64,000 nt of DNA from contig NZ_JAEQND010000002.1 of NCBI RefSeq assembly GCF_016722765.1, positions 62,001 through 126,000 of the forward strand, in the 5' to 3' direction. The notes beneath the pieces are model-generated. The model saw nothing but the letters and a program-made list of their open reading frames with translations, was not told the origin of the DNA and searched no databases. Numbering within the stretch: position 1 is the first letter of the stretch; each line of letters opens with the position of its first letter. Positions 1 through 11,047 of this stretch are shown one piece after another. Source of the DNA: Ramlibacter alkalitolerans (GTDB lineage: Bacteria; Pseudomonadota; Gammaproteobacteria; Burkholderiales; Burkholderiaceae_C). The translations under genes and the position numbers were made by a program.

Positions 1-2
1 TC

Positions 3-590
3 GGCGGCGGTGCCGAGATCCTGCAGACCATCTGCACGCCGTCCCAGGTGGGCTGCACGCACGAAGGCGCGCCGGTCTACAAGTACGACCCCGCCCTGGC
101 GAAGAAGCTGCTGGCCGAAGCGGGCTTCCCGAACGGCTTCGAGGTGGACATCCACGCCTACCGCGAGCGCAACCAGACGGAGGCGATCATCAACTACCTG
201 CAGGCCGTCGGCATCAAGGCGAAGCTGAACTTCCTGCAGTACGCGGCGATGCGGGACCAGGTGCGCGGCAACAAGGCGGCGCTGGTGCACCAGACCTGGG
301 GCTCCAACCTGGTGAACGACGCCTCCGCTTCCACGCCGGTCTACTACGGCGGCGGCGCGGACGACATCACGCGCAATGCGCAGGTCAAGGAACTGCTGGA
401 CAAGGCCGACCACACGGTCGATGCGAAGGTGCGCAACGAGACCTACAAGAAGGCCCTGACGCTGATCGCCGAGAACGCGTATTCGGTGCCGCTGTGGTCG
501 CTGCCGGTCTACTACGTGGCGAACAAGGAAGTGAACTTCCGCGCCTACTCCGACGAGCTGCCCCGCTTCTGGGAGATGAGCTGGAAGTGA
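3..590 (+). CDS. Peptide ABC transporter substrate-binding protein, C-terminal part
   Basis: The reading frame is open from the window edge, so only about the last 195 residues are present. The sequence fits the C-terminal lobe of the SBP_bac_5 (DppA/OppA) family: the segment KKLLAEAGFPNGFEVDI and the stretch ending FWEMSWK are typical of that family. Such proteins bind peptides or nickel in the periplasm and hand them to the membrane permeases. The permease gene starts 4 nt after this stop and two ATPases follow, so this is the first gene of a dpp/opp-type operon. The ligand cannot be told from the sequence. The M20 peptidase at the end of the operon favours peptides. Confidence 0.9.
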   Translation, partial: GGGAEILQTICTPSQVGCTHEGAPVYKYDPALAKKLLAEAGFPNGFEVDIHAYRERNQTEAIINYLQAVGIKAKLNFLQYAAMRDQVRGNKAALVHQTWGSNLVNDASASTPVYYGGGADDITRNAQVKELLDKADHTVDAKVRNETYKKALTLIAENAYSVPLWSLPVYYVANKEVNFRAYSDELPRFWEMSWK

Positions 591-594
591 GCTG

Positions 595-1512
595 ATGCTG
601 TTCTACCTGCTCAAGCGCCTCGGCCTCGCGGTGCTGGTGGCGCTGACCGTCTCCTTCCTCGCCTACCTGCTGGTCTTCGTCTCCGGCGATCCCGCCGTGG
701 CGCTGGCGGGCGAGGGCGCGCGGGCGGCCGACATCGAGATGGTGCGCAAGACCTACGGCTTCGACCGGCCGATCGCCGTGCAGTACGGGGACTGGCTGGC
801 GAAGCTGTTGCGCGGCGACCTCGGCACCTCGGTGTACTTCAAGACCGAGGTCGCGCCGCTGGTGGCGCAGAAGCTGCAGACGACCATGATCCTCGGCGCG
901 GCCTCGCTGGCCGTGGCGCTGCTGATCTCGGTGCCGCTGGGCGTGCTGGCGGCGATCTGGCGCCAGAGCTGGGTCGACCGCCTATGCCTCGGGGTCGCCG
1001 TGCTGGGGCAGGCGCTGCCCAACTTCTTCTTCGCCTTGCTGCTGATGATGCTGTTCTCCATCACCTGGCGCATCCTGCCGGTCTCGGGCAGCGGGAGCTG
1101 GCAGCACTTCGTCATGCCGGCGCTGGCGCTCGGCTACTACGCGGCGCCGGCGTTCATGCGGCTGATCCGCGCCGGCATGATCGAGGTGCTGGATGCCGAC
1201 TACATCCGCACCGCCCGCGCCAAGGGCCTGCCGCCGGCGACGGTGATCTTCAAGCACGCGCTGCGCAATGCGATCGTGCCGGTCGTCGCGCTGGCGGCGG
1301 TGCAGCTCGGCTTCCTGCTCGGGGGCTCGGTGGTGATCGAGACCATCTTCGCGCTCGACGGGCTGGGCTACCTGGCCTTCCAGAGCATCAGCAACAAGGA
1401 CCTGCCCGTGATGCAGGTCATCGTGCTGCTGCTGTCCGTGATCTACGTGGTGCTCACGCTCGCGGCCGACATGGCCAACGCGTGGCTCGACCCGCGCATC
1501 CGGGTGGCCTGA
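595..1512 (+). CDS. Peptide ABC transporter permease, DppB type
   Basis: The 305-residue product is a DppB/OppB-type inner-membrane permease. It starts with the usual short cytoplasmic N-terminus and a first membrane helix (MLFYLLKRLGLAVLVALT). Several more hydrophobic segments follow, and the EAA loop that contacts the ATPase is present (DYIRTARAKGLPPATVIFKHAL) around residues 200-220, read here as its start DYIRTARAKGLP. Length is normal for the family. It starts 4 nt after the binding protein and its stop overlaps the next start by 1 nt, so translation is coupled. It would form the transmembrane channel with the DppC-type partner. Confidence 0.93.
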   Translation: MLFYLLKRLGLAVLVALTVSFLAYLLVFVSGDPAVALAGEGARAADIEMVRKTYGFDRPIAVQYGDWLAKLLRGDLGTSVYFKTEVAPLVAQKLQTTMILGAASLAVALLISVPLGVLAAIWRQSWVDRLCLGVAVLGQALPNFFFALLLMMLFSITWRILPVSGSGSWQHFVMPALALGYYAAPAFMRLIRAGMIEVLDADYIRTARAKGLPPATVIFKHALRNAIVPVVALAAVQLGFLLGGSVVIETIFALDGLGYLAFQSISNKDLPVMQVIVLLLSVIYVVLTLAADMANAWLDPRIRVA

Positions 1513-2420
1513 TGTCGGCGCAGTTGCCCATCGAGGTCGCGGACCTGCCGCCGGTGCGGATCGCGCCGGCGCCACCCTCCGCGCTGCGCCGCCTGCTCGC
1601 CAGCAAGGCCCTGGTCGTCGGCGGCGGCCTGCTGCTCGCGATCGTGCTGCTGGCCATCTTCGCGCCGCTGTTCGCGCCCTACGACCCGTACGTGCAGGAC
1701 CTCGCGAACCGCACGGTGCCGCCGGTGTGGATGGCGCAGGGCACGTGGAGCCATCCGCTTGGCACCGATGCGCTCGGGCGCGACTACCTGTCGCGGCTGA
1801 TCTTCGGCGCCCGGATCTCGCTGCTGATCGGCGCCAGCGTGGCGCTGATCTCGGGCGTGATCGGCACCACCCTCGGTCTTGCCGCGGGCTACTTCGGCGG
1901 CCGCACCGACATGCTCGTGTCCTTCCTCGTGACGACGCGGCTGGCCATGCCCGTGATCCTGGTGGCGCTGGCGACGGTCGCCCTGGTCGGAGGATCGCTC
2001 TGGGTGGTGATCCTGGTGCTGGGCCTGCTGAAGTGGGACCGCTTCGCCGTGGTCATGCGCAGTGCGACGCAGCAGGTGCGCTCGCTCGAATACGTCGAGG
2101 CGGCGCGGGCGGCCGGTGCATCGACGGCCCGCATCATCGCGCTGGAAGTGCTGCCCAACGTGCTGCCGCACCTGATCGTCGTCGCCTCCCTGGAGGCCGC
2201 CAGCGCCATCCTGCTGGAGGCCTCGCTGTCCTTCCTCGGCCTGGGCGTGCAGCCGCCGCTGCCGTCGTGGGGCCTGATGATCTCGGAGGCCAAGGCCTAC
2301 ATGTTCTTCTCGTTCTGGCTGATCGCGATCCCGGGCAGCGCGCTGGCGCTGCTGATCTTCGCGATCAACCTCGCCGGCGACGGCCTGCACCAGGTGATGA
2401 TGCCCCATGAGCGCAGCTGA
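1512..2420 (+). CDS. Peptide ABC transporter permease, DppC type
   Basis: The start is the ATG that overlaps the preceding stop by one base (TGATG); the longer open frame upstream is antiparallel noise inside dppB. The 302-residue protein is a DppC/OppC-type permease with a cytoplasmic N-terminal extension, a first membrane helix near residues 35-57, the conserved LGTDALGRDYLSRLIFGAR motif, and an EAA loop (YVEAARAAGASTARI). It pairs with the DppB-type permease in the inner membrane. Its last 14 nt overlap the following ATPase gene, supporting a single operon. Confidence 0.93.
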   Translation: MSAQLPIEVADLPPVRIAPAPPSALRRLLASKALVVGGGLLLAIVLLAIFAPLFAPYDPYVQDLANRTVPPVWMAQGTWSHPLGTDALGRDYLSRLIFGARISLLIGASVALISGVIGTTLGLAAGYFGGRTDMLVSFLVTTRLAMPVILVALATVALVGGSLWVVILVLGLLKWDRFAVVMRSATQQVRSLEYVEAARAAGASTARIIALEVLPNVLPHLIVVASLEAASAILLEASLSFLGLGVQPPLPSWGLMISEAKAYMFFSFWLIAIPGSALALLIFAINLAGDGLHQVMMPHERS

Positions 2421-3402
2421 AGCGCCCCTCGTCCTCGACGTGCAGGGGCTGCACGTCGACATCCGCACGGCGGCCGGCGTGGTCCACCCGGTGCGCGACG
2501 TCTCGCTGCAGGTGCGCCGCGGCGAGACGCTTTGCGTCGTGGGCGAGTCCGGCTGCGGCAAGTCGATGACCTCGCTGGCCCTCATGGGCCTGCTGCCCCG
2601 CGCCGCGACGCGACGCGCGCGCACCATGGACTTCCTCGGCGAGGACCTGGGCCGGGCCGACGCGAAGCGCATGAACGCGCTGCGCGGCGACCGCATCGCC
2701 ATGGTGTTCCAGGAGCCGATGACGGCGCTCAATCCGGCCTACACCATCGGCGAGCAGCTGACCGAACACTACCGCCATCATCGCGACGCGAGTCCGGCGC
2801 AGGCGCGCGAGCGCGCCGTCGAACTGCTGGAAAAGGTGGGCATCGCTTCGGCCGGCGAGCGGCTGCGCCAGTATCCGCACCAGCTCTCCGGCGGGCTGCG
2901 CCAGCGCGTGATGATCGCGATGGCGCTGATGTGCGGACCCGAACTGCTGATCGCCGACGAGCCGAGCACGGCGCTGGACGTCACCATCCAGGCGCAGATC
3001 CTGCGGCTGCTGGCGGACCTGCAGAAGGAACTGGGCATCGCGATGGTGCTGATCACGCACGATCTCGGCGTGGTGGCGCGCATCGCCGACCGGGTGGCCG
3101 TGATGTACGCGGGCCAGGTGGTGGAAGAGGGCACCGCGGCGGAGATCTTCGCGCGGCCGCAGCACCCCTACACGCGCGGCCTGCTCGCCTGCATCCCGGT
3201 GCCGGGCCGCACCGAACCCGGCAGCCGGCTCGGGAGCATCCCGGGCGTGGTGCCCTCGCTGGCCGGTGAACTGCGCGGCTGCACCTTCCGCGAGCGCTGC
3301 CCGCAGGCCACGGCAGCGTGCACGCAGGCCATCGCGCTGCGCGATGCCGGGGCCGGGCGCCGCTGGCGCTGCATCCTGGAAACCGAGGCGGTGCCGGCAT
3401 GA
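2407..3402 (+). CDS. Peptide ABC transporter ATP-binding protein, DppD type
   Basis: This 331-residue ATPase energises peptide import. Visible motifs are Walker A (GESGCGKS, residues 46-53), the ABC signature LSGGLRQR, Walker B ([12 protein letters not shown]) and the switch His in ITHDLG. The C-terminal oligopeptide-transporter extension with its conserved cysteines ([11 protein letters not shown]) is present, as in DppD/OppD. The gene overlaps the DppC permease by 14 nt and the DppF ATPase by 4 nt (ATGA). Confidence 0.94.
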   Translation: MSAAEAPLVLDVQGLHVDIRTAAGVVHPVRDVSLQVRRGETLCVVGESGCGKSMTSLALMGLLPRAATRRARTMDFLGEDLGRADAKRMNALRGDRIAMVFQEPMTALNPAYTIGEQLTEHYRHHRDASPAQARERAVELLEKVGIASAGERLRQYPHQLSGGLRQRVMIAMALMCGPELLIADEPSTALDVTIQAQILRLLADLQKELGIAMVLITHDLGVVARIADRVAVMYAGQVVEEGTAAEIFARPQHPYTRGLLACIPVPGRTEPGSRLGSIPGVVPSLAGELRGCTFRERCPQATAACTQAIALRDAGAGRRWRCILETEAVPA

Positions 3403-4370
3403 ATGCCTTGATCCGGACCGAAGGCCTGCAGCGCAGCTTCAGCGTCAACGCCGGCCTGTTCCGCCCGCGCCGCCTGCTGCATGCCGTCAACGGCGTCGAC
3501 ATCGGCGTGGAGCGTGGCGACGTGCTGGGCATCGTCGGCGAGTCGGGCTGCGGCAAGTCGACGCTGGCGCGCATGCTGCTGGGGCTGACGCCGCCCACGG
3601 CGGGCAGCATCTTCCTCGAGGGCCAGGACGTCGCGACGATGGACCGCCGCGCGCTGGCACGGCGCGTGCAGCCGGTGTTCCAGGACCCGTACTCGTCGCT
3701 CAATCCGCGCCGCACCGTGGCGTCCATCGTCGCCTTTCCGCTCGACGTGCACGAGATCGGCACCCGCGCGCAGCGCCGGACGCAGGCGATCGACATGCTC
3801 GAACGCGTGGGGCTGCCGGCGCGCTACGCCGACCTCACGCCGGGGCAGCTGTCCGGCGGCCAGCGGCAGCGCGTGGCGATCGCGCGGGCGCTGGTGATGA
3901 AGCCGGAGATCGTGGTCTGCGACGAGCCGACCTCCGCGCTCGACGTCTCCGTGCAGGCGCAGATCCTCAACCTGCTGCTCGACCTGCGGCAGGAATTCAA
4001 GCTCACGTACGTGTTCATCAGCCACAACCTCGCGGTGGTGGAACACATCGCCACCAAATTGGCCGTGATGTACCTCGGGCGGGTCGTCGAGTTCACCGAC
4101 ACCCGCACGCTGTTCGCGCGGCCACGGCACCCCTACACGCAGGCGCTGCTCGCCTCGGTCCTGACGCCGGACACCACGCTGGGCATCCCGGACACGGGCC
4201 TGGGCCTCGCCTTTCCCGATCCGCTGCATCCGCCTTCGGGCTGCGCCTTCCATCCACGCTGCCCGCGCCGCTTCGCCGGTTGCGATCGCGAGCTGCCGCC
4301 GCTGCGCGCGAGCGGCGATGCGCAGGTCGCGTGCCACCTGTTCTCGCCCCAGGAAACGACCACCCCATGA
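3399..4370 (+). CDS. Peptide ABC transporter ATP-binding protein, DppF type
   Basis: The chosen start is the ATG in an ATGA overlap with the dppD stop; it gives [14 protein letters not shown] and a 323-residue protein, normal for DppF/OppF. Walker A is GESGCGKS (about residues 47-54), the signature is LSGGQRQR, and Walker B ends in DEPTSALD. The C-terminal oligopeptide-transporter domain has the cysteine pattern [12 protein letters not shown]. It should dimerise with the DppD-type ATPase. Its stop overlaps the M20 peptidase start by 4 nt, so uptake and hydrolysis are translationally coupled. Confidence 0.94.
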   Translation: MNALIRTEGLQRSFSVNAGLFRPRRLLHAVNGVDIGVERGDVLGIVGESGCGKSTLARMLLGLTPPTAGSIFLEGQDVATMDRRALARRVQPVFQDPYSSLNPRRTVASIVAFPLDVHEIGTRAQRRTQAIDMLERVGLPARYADLTPGQLSGGQRQRVAIARALVMKPEIVVCDEPTSALDVSVQAQILNLLLDLRQEFKLTYVFISHNLAVVEHIATKLAVMYLGRVVEFTDTRTLFARPRHPYTQALLASVLTPDTTLGIPDTGLGLAFPDPLHPPSGCAFHPRCPRRFAGCDRELPPLRASGDAQVACHLFSPQETTTP

Positions 4371-5752
4371 AATCCCGCGACGCCGCGCTCGAACGCGCCC
4401 GCAACAGCTTCGACAGCGGCGAATTCCGCGCCACGCTGGCCCGCCGCATCGCGGTGCCGACCGAAAGCCAGAACCCGGAGCGCGGCGCCGCGCTGCGCCA
4501 GTACCTGGACGAGGAGATCGCCCCCGCGTTCGCGTCCATGGGGTTCGCCTGCCGCGTGCTGGAGCACGAGAAGGCGAAAGCGCCGTTCCTGCTGGCCGAG
4601 CGGATCGAGTCGCCCGATGCCACGACGGTCCTCGGATACGGCCACGGCGACGTGATCCGCGGCCTCGACCGCGAATGGCACGAGGGCCTGTCGCCCTGGG
4701 CGCTCACGCAGAAGGACGAGCGATGGTACGGCCGCGGCATCGCGGACAACAAGGGCCAGCACAGCGTCAACATGGAGGCGATGCGGCACGTGATCGCCAC
4801 CCGCGGCCGGCTCGGTTTCAACGCCAAGTTCCTGGTCGAGATGGGCGAGGAGACCGGCTCGCCCGGGCTGCGCGAGCTGTGCACCGAGCAGCGCGAAGCC
4901 TTGCGGGCGGACCTGCTGATCGCCTCCGACGGTCCGCGGCTGCGCGCCGAGCGGCCGACCGTGTTCCTGGGCTCGCGCGGCAGCATGAACTTCGATCTCA
5001 CGATCGAGGCGCGCGCCGGCGGCCACCACTCCGGCAACTGGGGCGGCCTGATCTCCAACCCGGGCATCCAGCTGGCGCATGCGATCGCCAGCATCTCCTC
5101 GCCCACGGGGCAGATCCGCATCCCCGAATGGGTGCCCGCGGAACTGCCCGCCTCGGTGCGGCGCGTGCTGGCCGATTGCGAGGTCGACGGCGGCACGGAC
5201 GGCCCGCAGATCGAACCCTGGTGGGGCGAGCCGGGCCTGACGCCGGCCGAGCGCGTGTACGGCTGGTGCAGCTTCGAGGTGCTGGCCTTCAAGACCGGCA
5301 ACCCCGAGACGCCGGTGAACGCGATCCCGCCGCGCGCCTGGGCCCGCTGCCAGTTGCGCTTCGTGGTTGGCGTCGACCCCGAGCAGATCCTGCCGGCGCT
5401 GCGCCGCCACCTCGATCGCCACGGCTTCGGCATGGTGAAGATCGCCACCACCCGCGAAACCTTCTTCAACGCCACGCGCATCGACCCGGACGACGCGTGG
5501 GTGCAATGGGCCGTCGCTTCGCTGGCGCGCACCACCGGCAAGACGCCCGCGGTGCTGCCCAACCTGGGCGGCTCGCTGCCCAACGACATCTTCACCGACG
5601 TGCTCGGCTTGCGCACGATCTGGGTCCCGCACTCCTATGCCGGCTGCTCGCAGCACGCGCCCAACGAGCATCTGCCGCCGCAGTTGCTGCGCGAAGGGCT
5701 CGAGGTGATGACGGGCCTGTACTGGGACCTGGGGTCCGGCGAGACGCCCTGA
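4367..5752 (+). CDS. M20 family metallopeptidase
   Basis: The 461-residue protein belongs to the M20 (ArgE/DapE/carboxypeptidase G2) family of two-zinc hydrolases. Metal and catalytic residues can be seen in [15 protein letters not shown], the MGEETGSPG pair of glutamates, and a late His in the PHSYAGC region. There is no signal peptide, so it acts in the cytoplasm. It starts in an ATGA overlap with the last transporter gene, which suggests that it cleaves or deacylates what the transporter brings in. The exact substrate (dipeptide, N-acyl amino acid) is unknown. Confidence 0.9.
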   Translation: MKSRDAALERARNSFDSGEFRATLARRIAVPTESQNPERGAALRQYLDEEIAPAFASMGFACRVLEHEKAKAPFLLAERIESPDATTVLGYGHGDVIRGLDREWHEGLSPWALTQKDERWYGRGIADNKGQHSVNMEAMRHVIATRGRLGFNAKFLVEMGEETGSPGLRELCTEQREALRADLLIASDGPRLRAERPTVFLGSRGSMNFDLTIEARAGGHHSGNWGGLISNPGIQLAHAIASISSPTGQIRIPEWVPAELPASVRRVLADCEVDGGTDGPQIEPWWGEPGLTPAERVYGWCSFEVLAFKTGNPETPVNAIPPRAWARCQLRFVVGVDPEQILPALRRHLDRHGFGMVKIATTRETFFNATRIDPDDAWVQWAVASLARTTGKTPAVLPNLGGSLPNDIFTDVLGLRTIWVPHSYAGCSQHAPNEHLPPQLLREGLEVMTGLYWDLGSGETP

Positions 5753-5777
5753 GAGGCGGCGGCGCGGTTGCTCCGGC

Positions 5778-7607
5778 CTACAGGCTCGGTAGCGACTCCG
5801 CCGCGCCCGGCCCGGCGCCCGCGTCCTCGCCGTCCTCCGGCACGGGTGCCGCTGCGGCCGGCGCCGGCTCGCGTTCACCGATCTGCTGGCGCCACATGGC
5901 GTAGTAGAGGCCCTTGAGCGCCACCAGTTCCGCGTGCGTGCCGCTCTCCACCACGCGGCCCTTCTCCAGCACGTAGATCGCGTCCGCGTGCAGCACGGTC
6001 GACAGCCGGTGCGCGATCAGCAGCGTGATCTGGGTGCGCTCCTCGGAGACCCGGCGCACCGTCTCGGTCACCTGCTGTTCGGTCAGCGAATCCAGGGCGG
6101 AGGTGGCCTCGTCGAACACCAGCAGGCGCGGCTCGCGCAGCAGCGCCCGCGCGATCGACAGCCGCTGGCGCTCGCCGCCCGAGAGCTTGGTGCCACCCTC
6201 GCCGATGAGGGTGTCCAGCCCCTGCGGCAGGCGGGCCAGCAGCGCCGTGCACTGCGCGTGCTCCAGCGCCGCCAGGATGCGGTCGTCCGTCGCGTCGGGG
6301 CGCACGAACAGCATGTTCTCGCGCACCGTGCCGGCGAACAGGCTGGTTTCCTGCGTCACGTAGCCGACCTGCCGGCGCGCCTCGTTGTAGCGCAGCTTGC
6401 GGGTGCTGACCTCGTTGAAATAGACCTCGCCGGACGCCGGCCGGTACAGGCCCAGGAGCAGTTTCACCAGCGTCGACTTGCCCGAGCCGGACGGGCCGAC
6501 GAAGGCGATGGTGTCGCCCCGGCGGGCCGAGAAACTGACGTCGTCCAGCGCGTTCTCGCGGGCGCCGCGATGGCGGAACACCACGTGCTCGAAGCGCAGC
6601 GACTCGACGGGTCCGACGTGCACCGCGTCCCGGGGGCGCTGGTCGATCGGCTTGGCCATCAGCTCGGCGAAGTTGGCCATCGAGGAACTCGCCTCGCGCC
6701 AGGCCAGGATGATCGTGCCCAGTTCCTGCAGCGGCGCCAGGATGCCGACCGAGATGAACTGCATCGCGATCAGCTCGCCGGTGGACAGGACGTTGCGGAA
6801 GATCAGCCACAGCAGCGTGAACAGCACCGAGAGCTTCAGCAGGCTCAGCGTCGAACCCTGCAGGAAGCTGAGCCAGCGGATGCGGCGCACCTTGGCCATC
6901 TCGAGGTCGAAGATCACCTGGGTCTGGGCCTCCAGCCGCCGGATCTCGCGGAAGGTCAGGCCCAGGCTCTTGATCAGGGCGACGTTGCGCAGGCTCTCGG
7001 TGATGAAGCCGGCGTTGCGCGTGGTCTCGCGATTGAGCGCGCGCTGCTGGCTGCGGATCTGCCGGCTCAGGAGCCCGGACAGGCCGCCCAGCACCAGCAG
7101 GCCGACCAGGAACACCGGCACCAGCAGCCAGCTCCGCGTGACCGCGTACCAGAGCAGGAAGCCCAGGCCCACCAGTGAGGCGAACAGCACGTTGATGAAG
7201 GCGTTGATGAAGCGCTCGGTGTCGCGCCGCACGCGCAGCAGCAGGGACAGCGTCTCGCCGCTGCTCTGGTCCTCGAACTCCTGGTAGCGCAGGCGCAGCG
7301 TCTGCCGCAGTCCGTCGTTGAAGATCTGGGTGCCGAAGCGCTGCACCACCAGGCGCACGACGTAGTCCTGCATCGCCCGGCAGGCCCGCGAGCCGATGGC
7401 GACGGCCACCGCCAGCGCCAGCAGCCGCAAGGCCCCGTGCACCAGTTCGTCGTCGCTCTTGACGTTGCGCTGGTTGGCATAGCCGTCGACCAGCCAGCCG
7501 AAGATGATCGGGTCGACCAGCGCCAGCACCTGGCTCACGGCGGCCAGCAGCAGCGCCAGCGCCGCCAGCCGGCGCTGCGGCTTCAGGTACTTGCGCAGCA
7601 GGTTCAT
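5778..7607 (-). CDS. ABC transporter, fused permease and ATPase (MdlB/MsbA-like)
   Basis: This 609-residue half-transporter has an N-terminal six-helix ABC exporter domain (about residues 15-310) and a C-terminal ATPase. Walker A is GPSGSGKS (371-378), the signature is LSGGERQR, and Walker B is LLVFDEATSAL; the H-loop is IAHRLST. The C-terminal tail is Ala/Pro/Glu rich. It would act as a homodimer exporting lipids, drugs or peptides; the cargo is not evident. It ends convergently with the peptidase operon. The next gene upstream on the same strand ends 34 nt before its start, so the two could be co-transcribed. Confidence 0.9.
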   Translation of the reverse strand: MNLLRKYLKPQRRLAALALLLAAVSQVLALVDPIIFGWLVDGYANQRNVKSDDELVHGALRLLALAVAVAIGSRACRAMQDYVVRLVVQRFGTQIFNDGLRQTLRLRYQEFEDQSSGETLSLLLRVRRDTERFINAFINVLFASLVGLGFLLWYAVTRSWLLVPVFLVGLLVLGGLSGLLSRQIRSQQRALNRETTRNAGFITESLRNVALIKSLGLTFREIRRLEAQTQVIFDLEMAKVRRIRWLSFLQGSTLSLLKLSVLFTLLWLIFRNVLSTGELIAMQFISVGILAPLQELGTIILAWREASSSMANFAELMAKPIDQRPRDAVHVGPVESLRFEHVVFRHRGARENALDDVSFSARRGDTIAFVGPSGSGKSTLVKLLLGLYRPASGEVYFNEVSTRKLRYNEARRQVGYVTQETSLFAGTVRENMLFVRPDATDDRILAALEHAQCTALLARLPQGLDTLIGEGGTKLSGGERQRLSIARALLREPRLLVFDEATSALDSLTEQQVTETVRRVSEERTQITLLIAHRLSTVLHADAIYVLEKGRVVESGTHAELVALKGLYYAMWRQQIGEREPAPAAAAPVPEDGEDAGAGPGAAESLPSL

Positions 7608-7641
7608 TCCCGGCTCCCGAGCCGCCGAACCGCGCGGCGCC

Positions 7642-9315
7642 TCACGCCGTGCGGTCTTCCTGCAGGCCCAGCTCGCTCTTCATGGCATCGCGGATCCTGA
7701 ACTTCTGGATCTTGCCGGTGACCGTCATCGGGAACGCGTCGACGAAGTGGATGTAGCGCGGGATCTTGTAGTGCGCGATCTGGCCGCTGCAGAAGGCGCG
7801 CACGTCCTCCTCGCCCAGGGCCTGGCCGGGCTTGCGGATGATCCAGGCGCAGAGTTCCTCGCCGTACTTGCGATCGGGCACGCCGACCACCTGCACGTCC
7901 TGCACCTGCGGCATGCGGTAGAGGAATTCCTCGATCTCGCGCGGGTAGATGTTCTCGCCGCCGCGGATCACCATGTCCTTGATGCGGCCCACGATGTTGA
8001 CGTAGCCCTCGTCGTCCATGGTCGCGAGGTCGCCGGTGTGCATCCAGCCCTCGCCGTCGATGGCCTCGCCGGTCTTCTCCGCGTCTTCCCAGTAACCGAG
8101 CATCACCGAGTAGCCGCGCGTGCACAGTTCGCCGCGCTCGCCGGTGGCCAGCGTTTCGCCGGTGGCCGGGTCGACGATCTTCACTTCCAGGTGCGGCTGC
8201 ACCTGGCCCACGGTGGACACGCGCCTGTCCAGCGGCGTGTCGGTGCTGCTCTGGCAGCTCACCGGGCTGGTCTCCGTCATGCCGTAGGCGATGGTGACCT
8301 CGCCCATGTGCATCTCGCTCACCACCCGCTTCATCACCTCGATCGGGCACGGCGAGCCGGCCATGATGCCCGTGCGCAGCGACGACAGGTCGAACTCGCG
8401 GAAGCGCGGGTGATCGAGTTCGGCGATGAACATCGTGGGCACGCCGTGCAGCCCGGTGCAGCGCTCCGCCTGCACCGTCTCCAGCACCGCCAGCGGATCG
8501 AAGGCATCGTTCGGGTAGACGATGGTCGAACCGTGCGTGAGGCAGGCGAGGTTGCCCAGCACCATGCCGAAGCAGTGGTACAGCGGCACCGGGATGCACA
8601 GGCGATCGGCCGGCGTGAGCTTCATCGCCTCGCCGATGAAGAAGCCGTTGTTCAGGATGTTGCGGTGGGTGAGCGTCGCGCCCTTCGGGAAGCCCGTGGT
8701 GCCGCTGGTGAACTGGATGTTGATCGCGTCGGTGGGCGCGAGCGTGGCCGCGATCGCGTCGAGGCGCGGATCGTCCGGGTTGCCGCGCGCCAGCAGTTCG
8801 GAAAAGCGCAGCATGCCCGGCTGCTCCTCGCCCCGGCCGGCCTCGTCGATCCACACCGTGTGCCGCAACTGCGGCAGCTTCGCGGGGCCCAGCTCGCGCA
8901 GCATGCCCAGGTAGTCGCTGGTCTTGAAGCGGGCCATCGTGACCAGCGCCTGGCAGCCGACCTTGTTCAGCGCGTATTCCAGTTCCGCCGTGCGGTAGGC
9001 GGGATTGATGTTCACCAGGACCAGGCCGACCTGCGCGGTGGCGATCTGCATCAGCACCCACTCGGCGTTGTTGTGCGACCAGATGCCGATGCGGTCGCCC
9101 TTCTGCAGCCCGAGCCCGAGCAGCGCGCTGGCCAGCTGGCGGGCGGCCTGCTGCAGCTGCGCGTAGCTGTAGCGGCGGTCCTGGTGCCGGCTCACCAGCG
9201 CCGGATGCCCCGGCTGGCGCTGCACCATGGCGGCCAGGAAGGCCGGCAGGGTCTGTTCGATCAGCGGCGTGCCGGTGGCACCCCGCGCGTGGGCAACACC
9301 CGATTCGATGAGCAT
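7642..9315 (-). CDS. Acyl-CoA synthetase, AMP-binding family
   Basis: The 557-residue protein is an ANL-superfamily adenylating enzyme activating a carboxylic acid (probably a fatty acid) to acyl-CoA. Key motifs are the P-loop [41 protein letters not shown], the hinge [20 protein letters not shown] and the catalytic Lys in [14 protein letters not shown] start it at the ATG preceded by GGAG and reject an upstream extension that lacks family similarity. It is transcribed away from the aldehyde dehydrogenase, with a divergent intergenic region of about 210 nt. The chain length specificity cannot be read. Confidence 0.9.
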   Translation of the reverse strand: MLIESGVAHARGATGTPLIEQTLPAFLAAMVQRQPGHPALVSRHQDRRYSYAQLQQAARQLASALLGLGLQKGDRIGIWSHNNAEWVLMQIATAQVGLVLVNINPAYRTAELEYALNKVGCQALVTMARFKTSDYLGMLRELGPAKLPQLRHTVWIDEAGRGEEQPGMLRFSELLARGNPDDPRLDAIAATLAPTDAINIQFTSGTTGFPKGATLTHRNILNNGFFIGEAMKLTPADRLCIPVPLYHCFGMVLGNLACLTHGSTIVYPNDAFDPLAVLETVQAERCTGLHGVPTMFIAELDHPRFREFDLSSLRTGIMAGSPCPIEVMKRVVSEMHMGEVTIAYGMTETSPVSCQSSTDTPLDRRVSTVGQVQPHLEVKIVDPATGETLATGERGELCTRGYSVMLGYWEDAEKTGEAIDGEGWMHTGDLATMDDEGYVNIVGRIKDMVIRGGENIYPREIEEFLYRMPQVQDVQVVGVPDRKYGEELCAWIIRKPGQALGEEDVRAFCSGQIAHYKIPRYIHFVDAFPMTVTGKIQKFRIRDAMKSELGLQEDRTA

Positions 9316-9525
9316 GTCCTCGTCTCCGGAAAGCAAGCGCAGCCCGCCAGCATAGGCGCCCGGAGGCCCCGGAGGGTCGCCGGCCGGGTAGCAAATCGTG
9401 CCAGCCCGGCTTCGCAACACCCGGCGCGCGCTCGCGCGCAGAATACGCCGACAGGAGCAAGCCAGGCACGGGCGCGGTTCGCCCGGCGGGCTTTCCATGC
9501 TTGCACATCTCCAGGGCAGTCCACG

Positions 9526-11037
9526 ATGAGTTCCACGCCGGCCTCCACGCTACTCGAACACTTCGGCCTCACCGCCACCGCCGCCGCCGCGGGCGGTGAA
9601 CTGGGCGTCCACTCGCCCATCGACGGCGCCGGGATCGCGCGCCTGCGCACGCACAGCCGCGACGAGGTGGTGCAGGCCGTCGCGCGCTCGCGCGAGGCCT
9701 TCCTCGCCTGGCGCAGCGTGCCGGCGCCGCAGCGCGGCGAGCTGATCCGCCTGTTCGGCGAGGAACTGCGGGCCGACAAGGAATCGCTGGGGCGCCTGGT
9801 CTCCATCGAGACCGGCAAGATCCTTTCCGAGGGCCTGGGCGAGGTCCAGGAGATGATCGACATCTGCGACTTCGCCGTCGGCCTGTCGCGCCAGCTGTAT
9901 GGCCTGACGATCGCCTCGGAGCGCCCGGCGCATCGCATGATGGAAACCTGGCATCCGCTGGGGGTGGTCGGTGTGATCAGCGCCTTCAATTTCCCCGCGG
10001 CCGTGTGGTCGTGGAACTTCGCGCTGGCCGTCGTGTGCGGCGATCCGGTGGTGTGGAAGCCGTCCGAGAAGACGCCGCTGACCGCGCTGGCCTGCCAGGC
10101 GGTCTTCGCACGCGCCGCCAAGCGCTTCGGGGCTGCGCCGGAGGGACTCTCGCAGGTCGTCATCGGCCCGCGCGACATCGGCGAAGTGCTGGTCGACGAC
10201 GAGCGCGTGGCCCTGCTGTCCGCCACCGGCAGCACGCGCATGGGCCGCGAAGTCGGGCCGCGGGTGGCACGCCGCTTCGGGCGCTGCCTGCTGGAGCTGG
10301 GCGGCAACAACGCCGTGATCGTCACGCCCTCCGCGGATCTCGACCTGGTCGTGCGCGGCGTCGCGTTCGCGGCCGCCGGAACCTGCGGCCAGCGCTGCAC
10401 CACCACGCGGCGGCTGATCGTGCATGCGAGCGTGAAGGACGCGCTGCTGGCGCGCCTGAAGAAGGCGTACGCGGCGCTGCCGATCGGCAATCCCCTGGAG
10501 CCGGGCGTGCTGGTCGGCCCGTTGATCGACGGCGCCAGCTTCCAGGCGATGCAGGCGGCACTGCGGTCCGCGCAGGACGAGGGCGGGAAGGTCGCGGGCG
10601 GCGAGCGCCTGCTGCAGGACAAGTATCCGTCCGCCTTCTACGTGCGGCCGGCGCTGGTCGAGATGCCGGCGCAGACGCAGACGGTGCGGCGCGAGACCTT
10701 CGCGCCCATCCTCTACGTGCTGGCCTACGAGGACTTCGAGGAGGCGCTGCGGCTGCACAACGACGTGCCGCAGGGGCTCTCGTCCTCGATCTTCGGCAAC
10801 GACCTGCGCGAGACCGAGCTGTTCCTGTCGGCGCGCGGCTCCGACTGCGGCATCGCGAACGTCAACATCGGAACTTCCGGGGCCGAGATCGGCGGCGCCT
10901 TCGGCGGCGAGAAGGAGACGGGCGGCGGCCGCGAGTCGGGCTCGGACGCCTGGAAGAACTACATGCGCCGCGCGACCAACACGATCAACTACTCGCGCGA
11001 GCTTCCGCTGGCCCAGGGTGTGCGTTTCGACGTCTGA
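9526..11037 (+). CDS. Aldehyde dehydrogenase, probable piperideine-6-carboxylate (aminoadipate semialdehyde) dehydrogenase
   Basis: The 503-residue protein belongs to the ALDH7 type of aldehyde dehydrogenases. The catalytic Glu is in LELGGNN (about residue 257) and the catalytic Cys in GQRCTTTRR (about 291); [13 protein letters not shown] and [16 protein letters not shown] match the antiquitin/AmaB group. That group oxidises alpha-aminoadipate semialdehyde to 2-aminoadipate with NAD(P)+. The next gene, 10 nt downstream, encodes a saccharopine-dehydrogenase-like protein that could produce the semialdehyde from lysine. The pathway assignment is inference from this pairing. Confidence 0.82.
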   Translation: MSSTPASTLLEHFGLTATAAAAGGELGVHSPIDGAGIARLRTHSRDEVVQAVARSREAFLAWRSVPAPQRGELIRLFGEELRADKESLGRLVSIETGKILSEGLGEVQEMIDICDFAVGLSRQLYGLTIASERPAHRMMETWHPLGVVGVISAFNFPAAVWSWNFALAVVCGDPVVWKPSEKTPLTALACQAVFARAAKRFGAAPEGLSQVVIGPRDIGEVLVDDERVALLSATGSTRMGREVGPRVARRFGRCLLELGGNNAVIVTPSADLDLVVRGVAFAAAGTCGQRCTTTRRLIVHASVKDALLARLKKAYAALPIGNPLEPGVLVGPLIDGASFQAMQAALRSAQDEGGKVAGGERLLQDKYPSAFYVRPALVEMPAQTQTVRRETFAPILYVLAYEDFEEALRLHNDVPQGLSSSIFGNDLRETELFLSARGSDCGIANVNIGTSGAEIGGAFGGEKETGGGRESGSDAWKNYMRRATNTINYSRELPLAQGVRFDV

Positions 11038-11047
11038 GGGATTGCCG

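Noticed and set aside
7504..9525. Long plus-strand frame in front of the aldehyde dehydrogenase
   Set aside because: It is antisense to the acyl-CoA synthetase, has a biased His/Arg/Ala composition and no family similarity; the enzyme starts at 9526.
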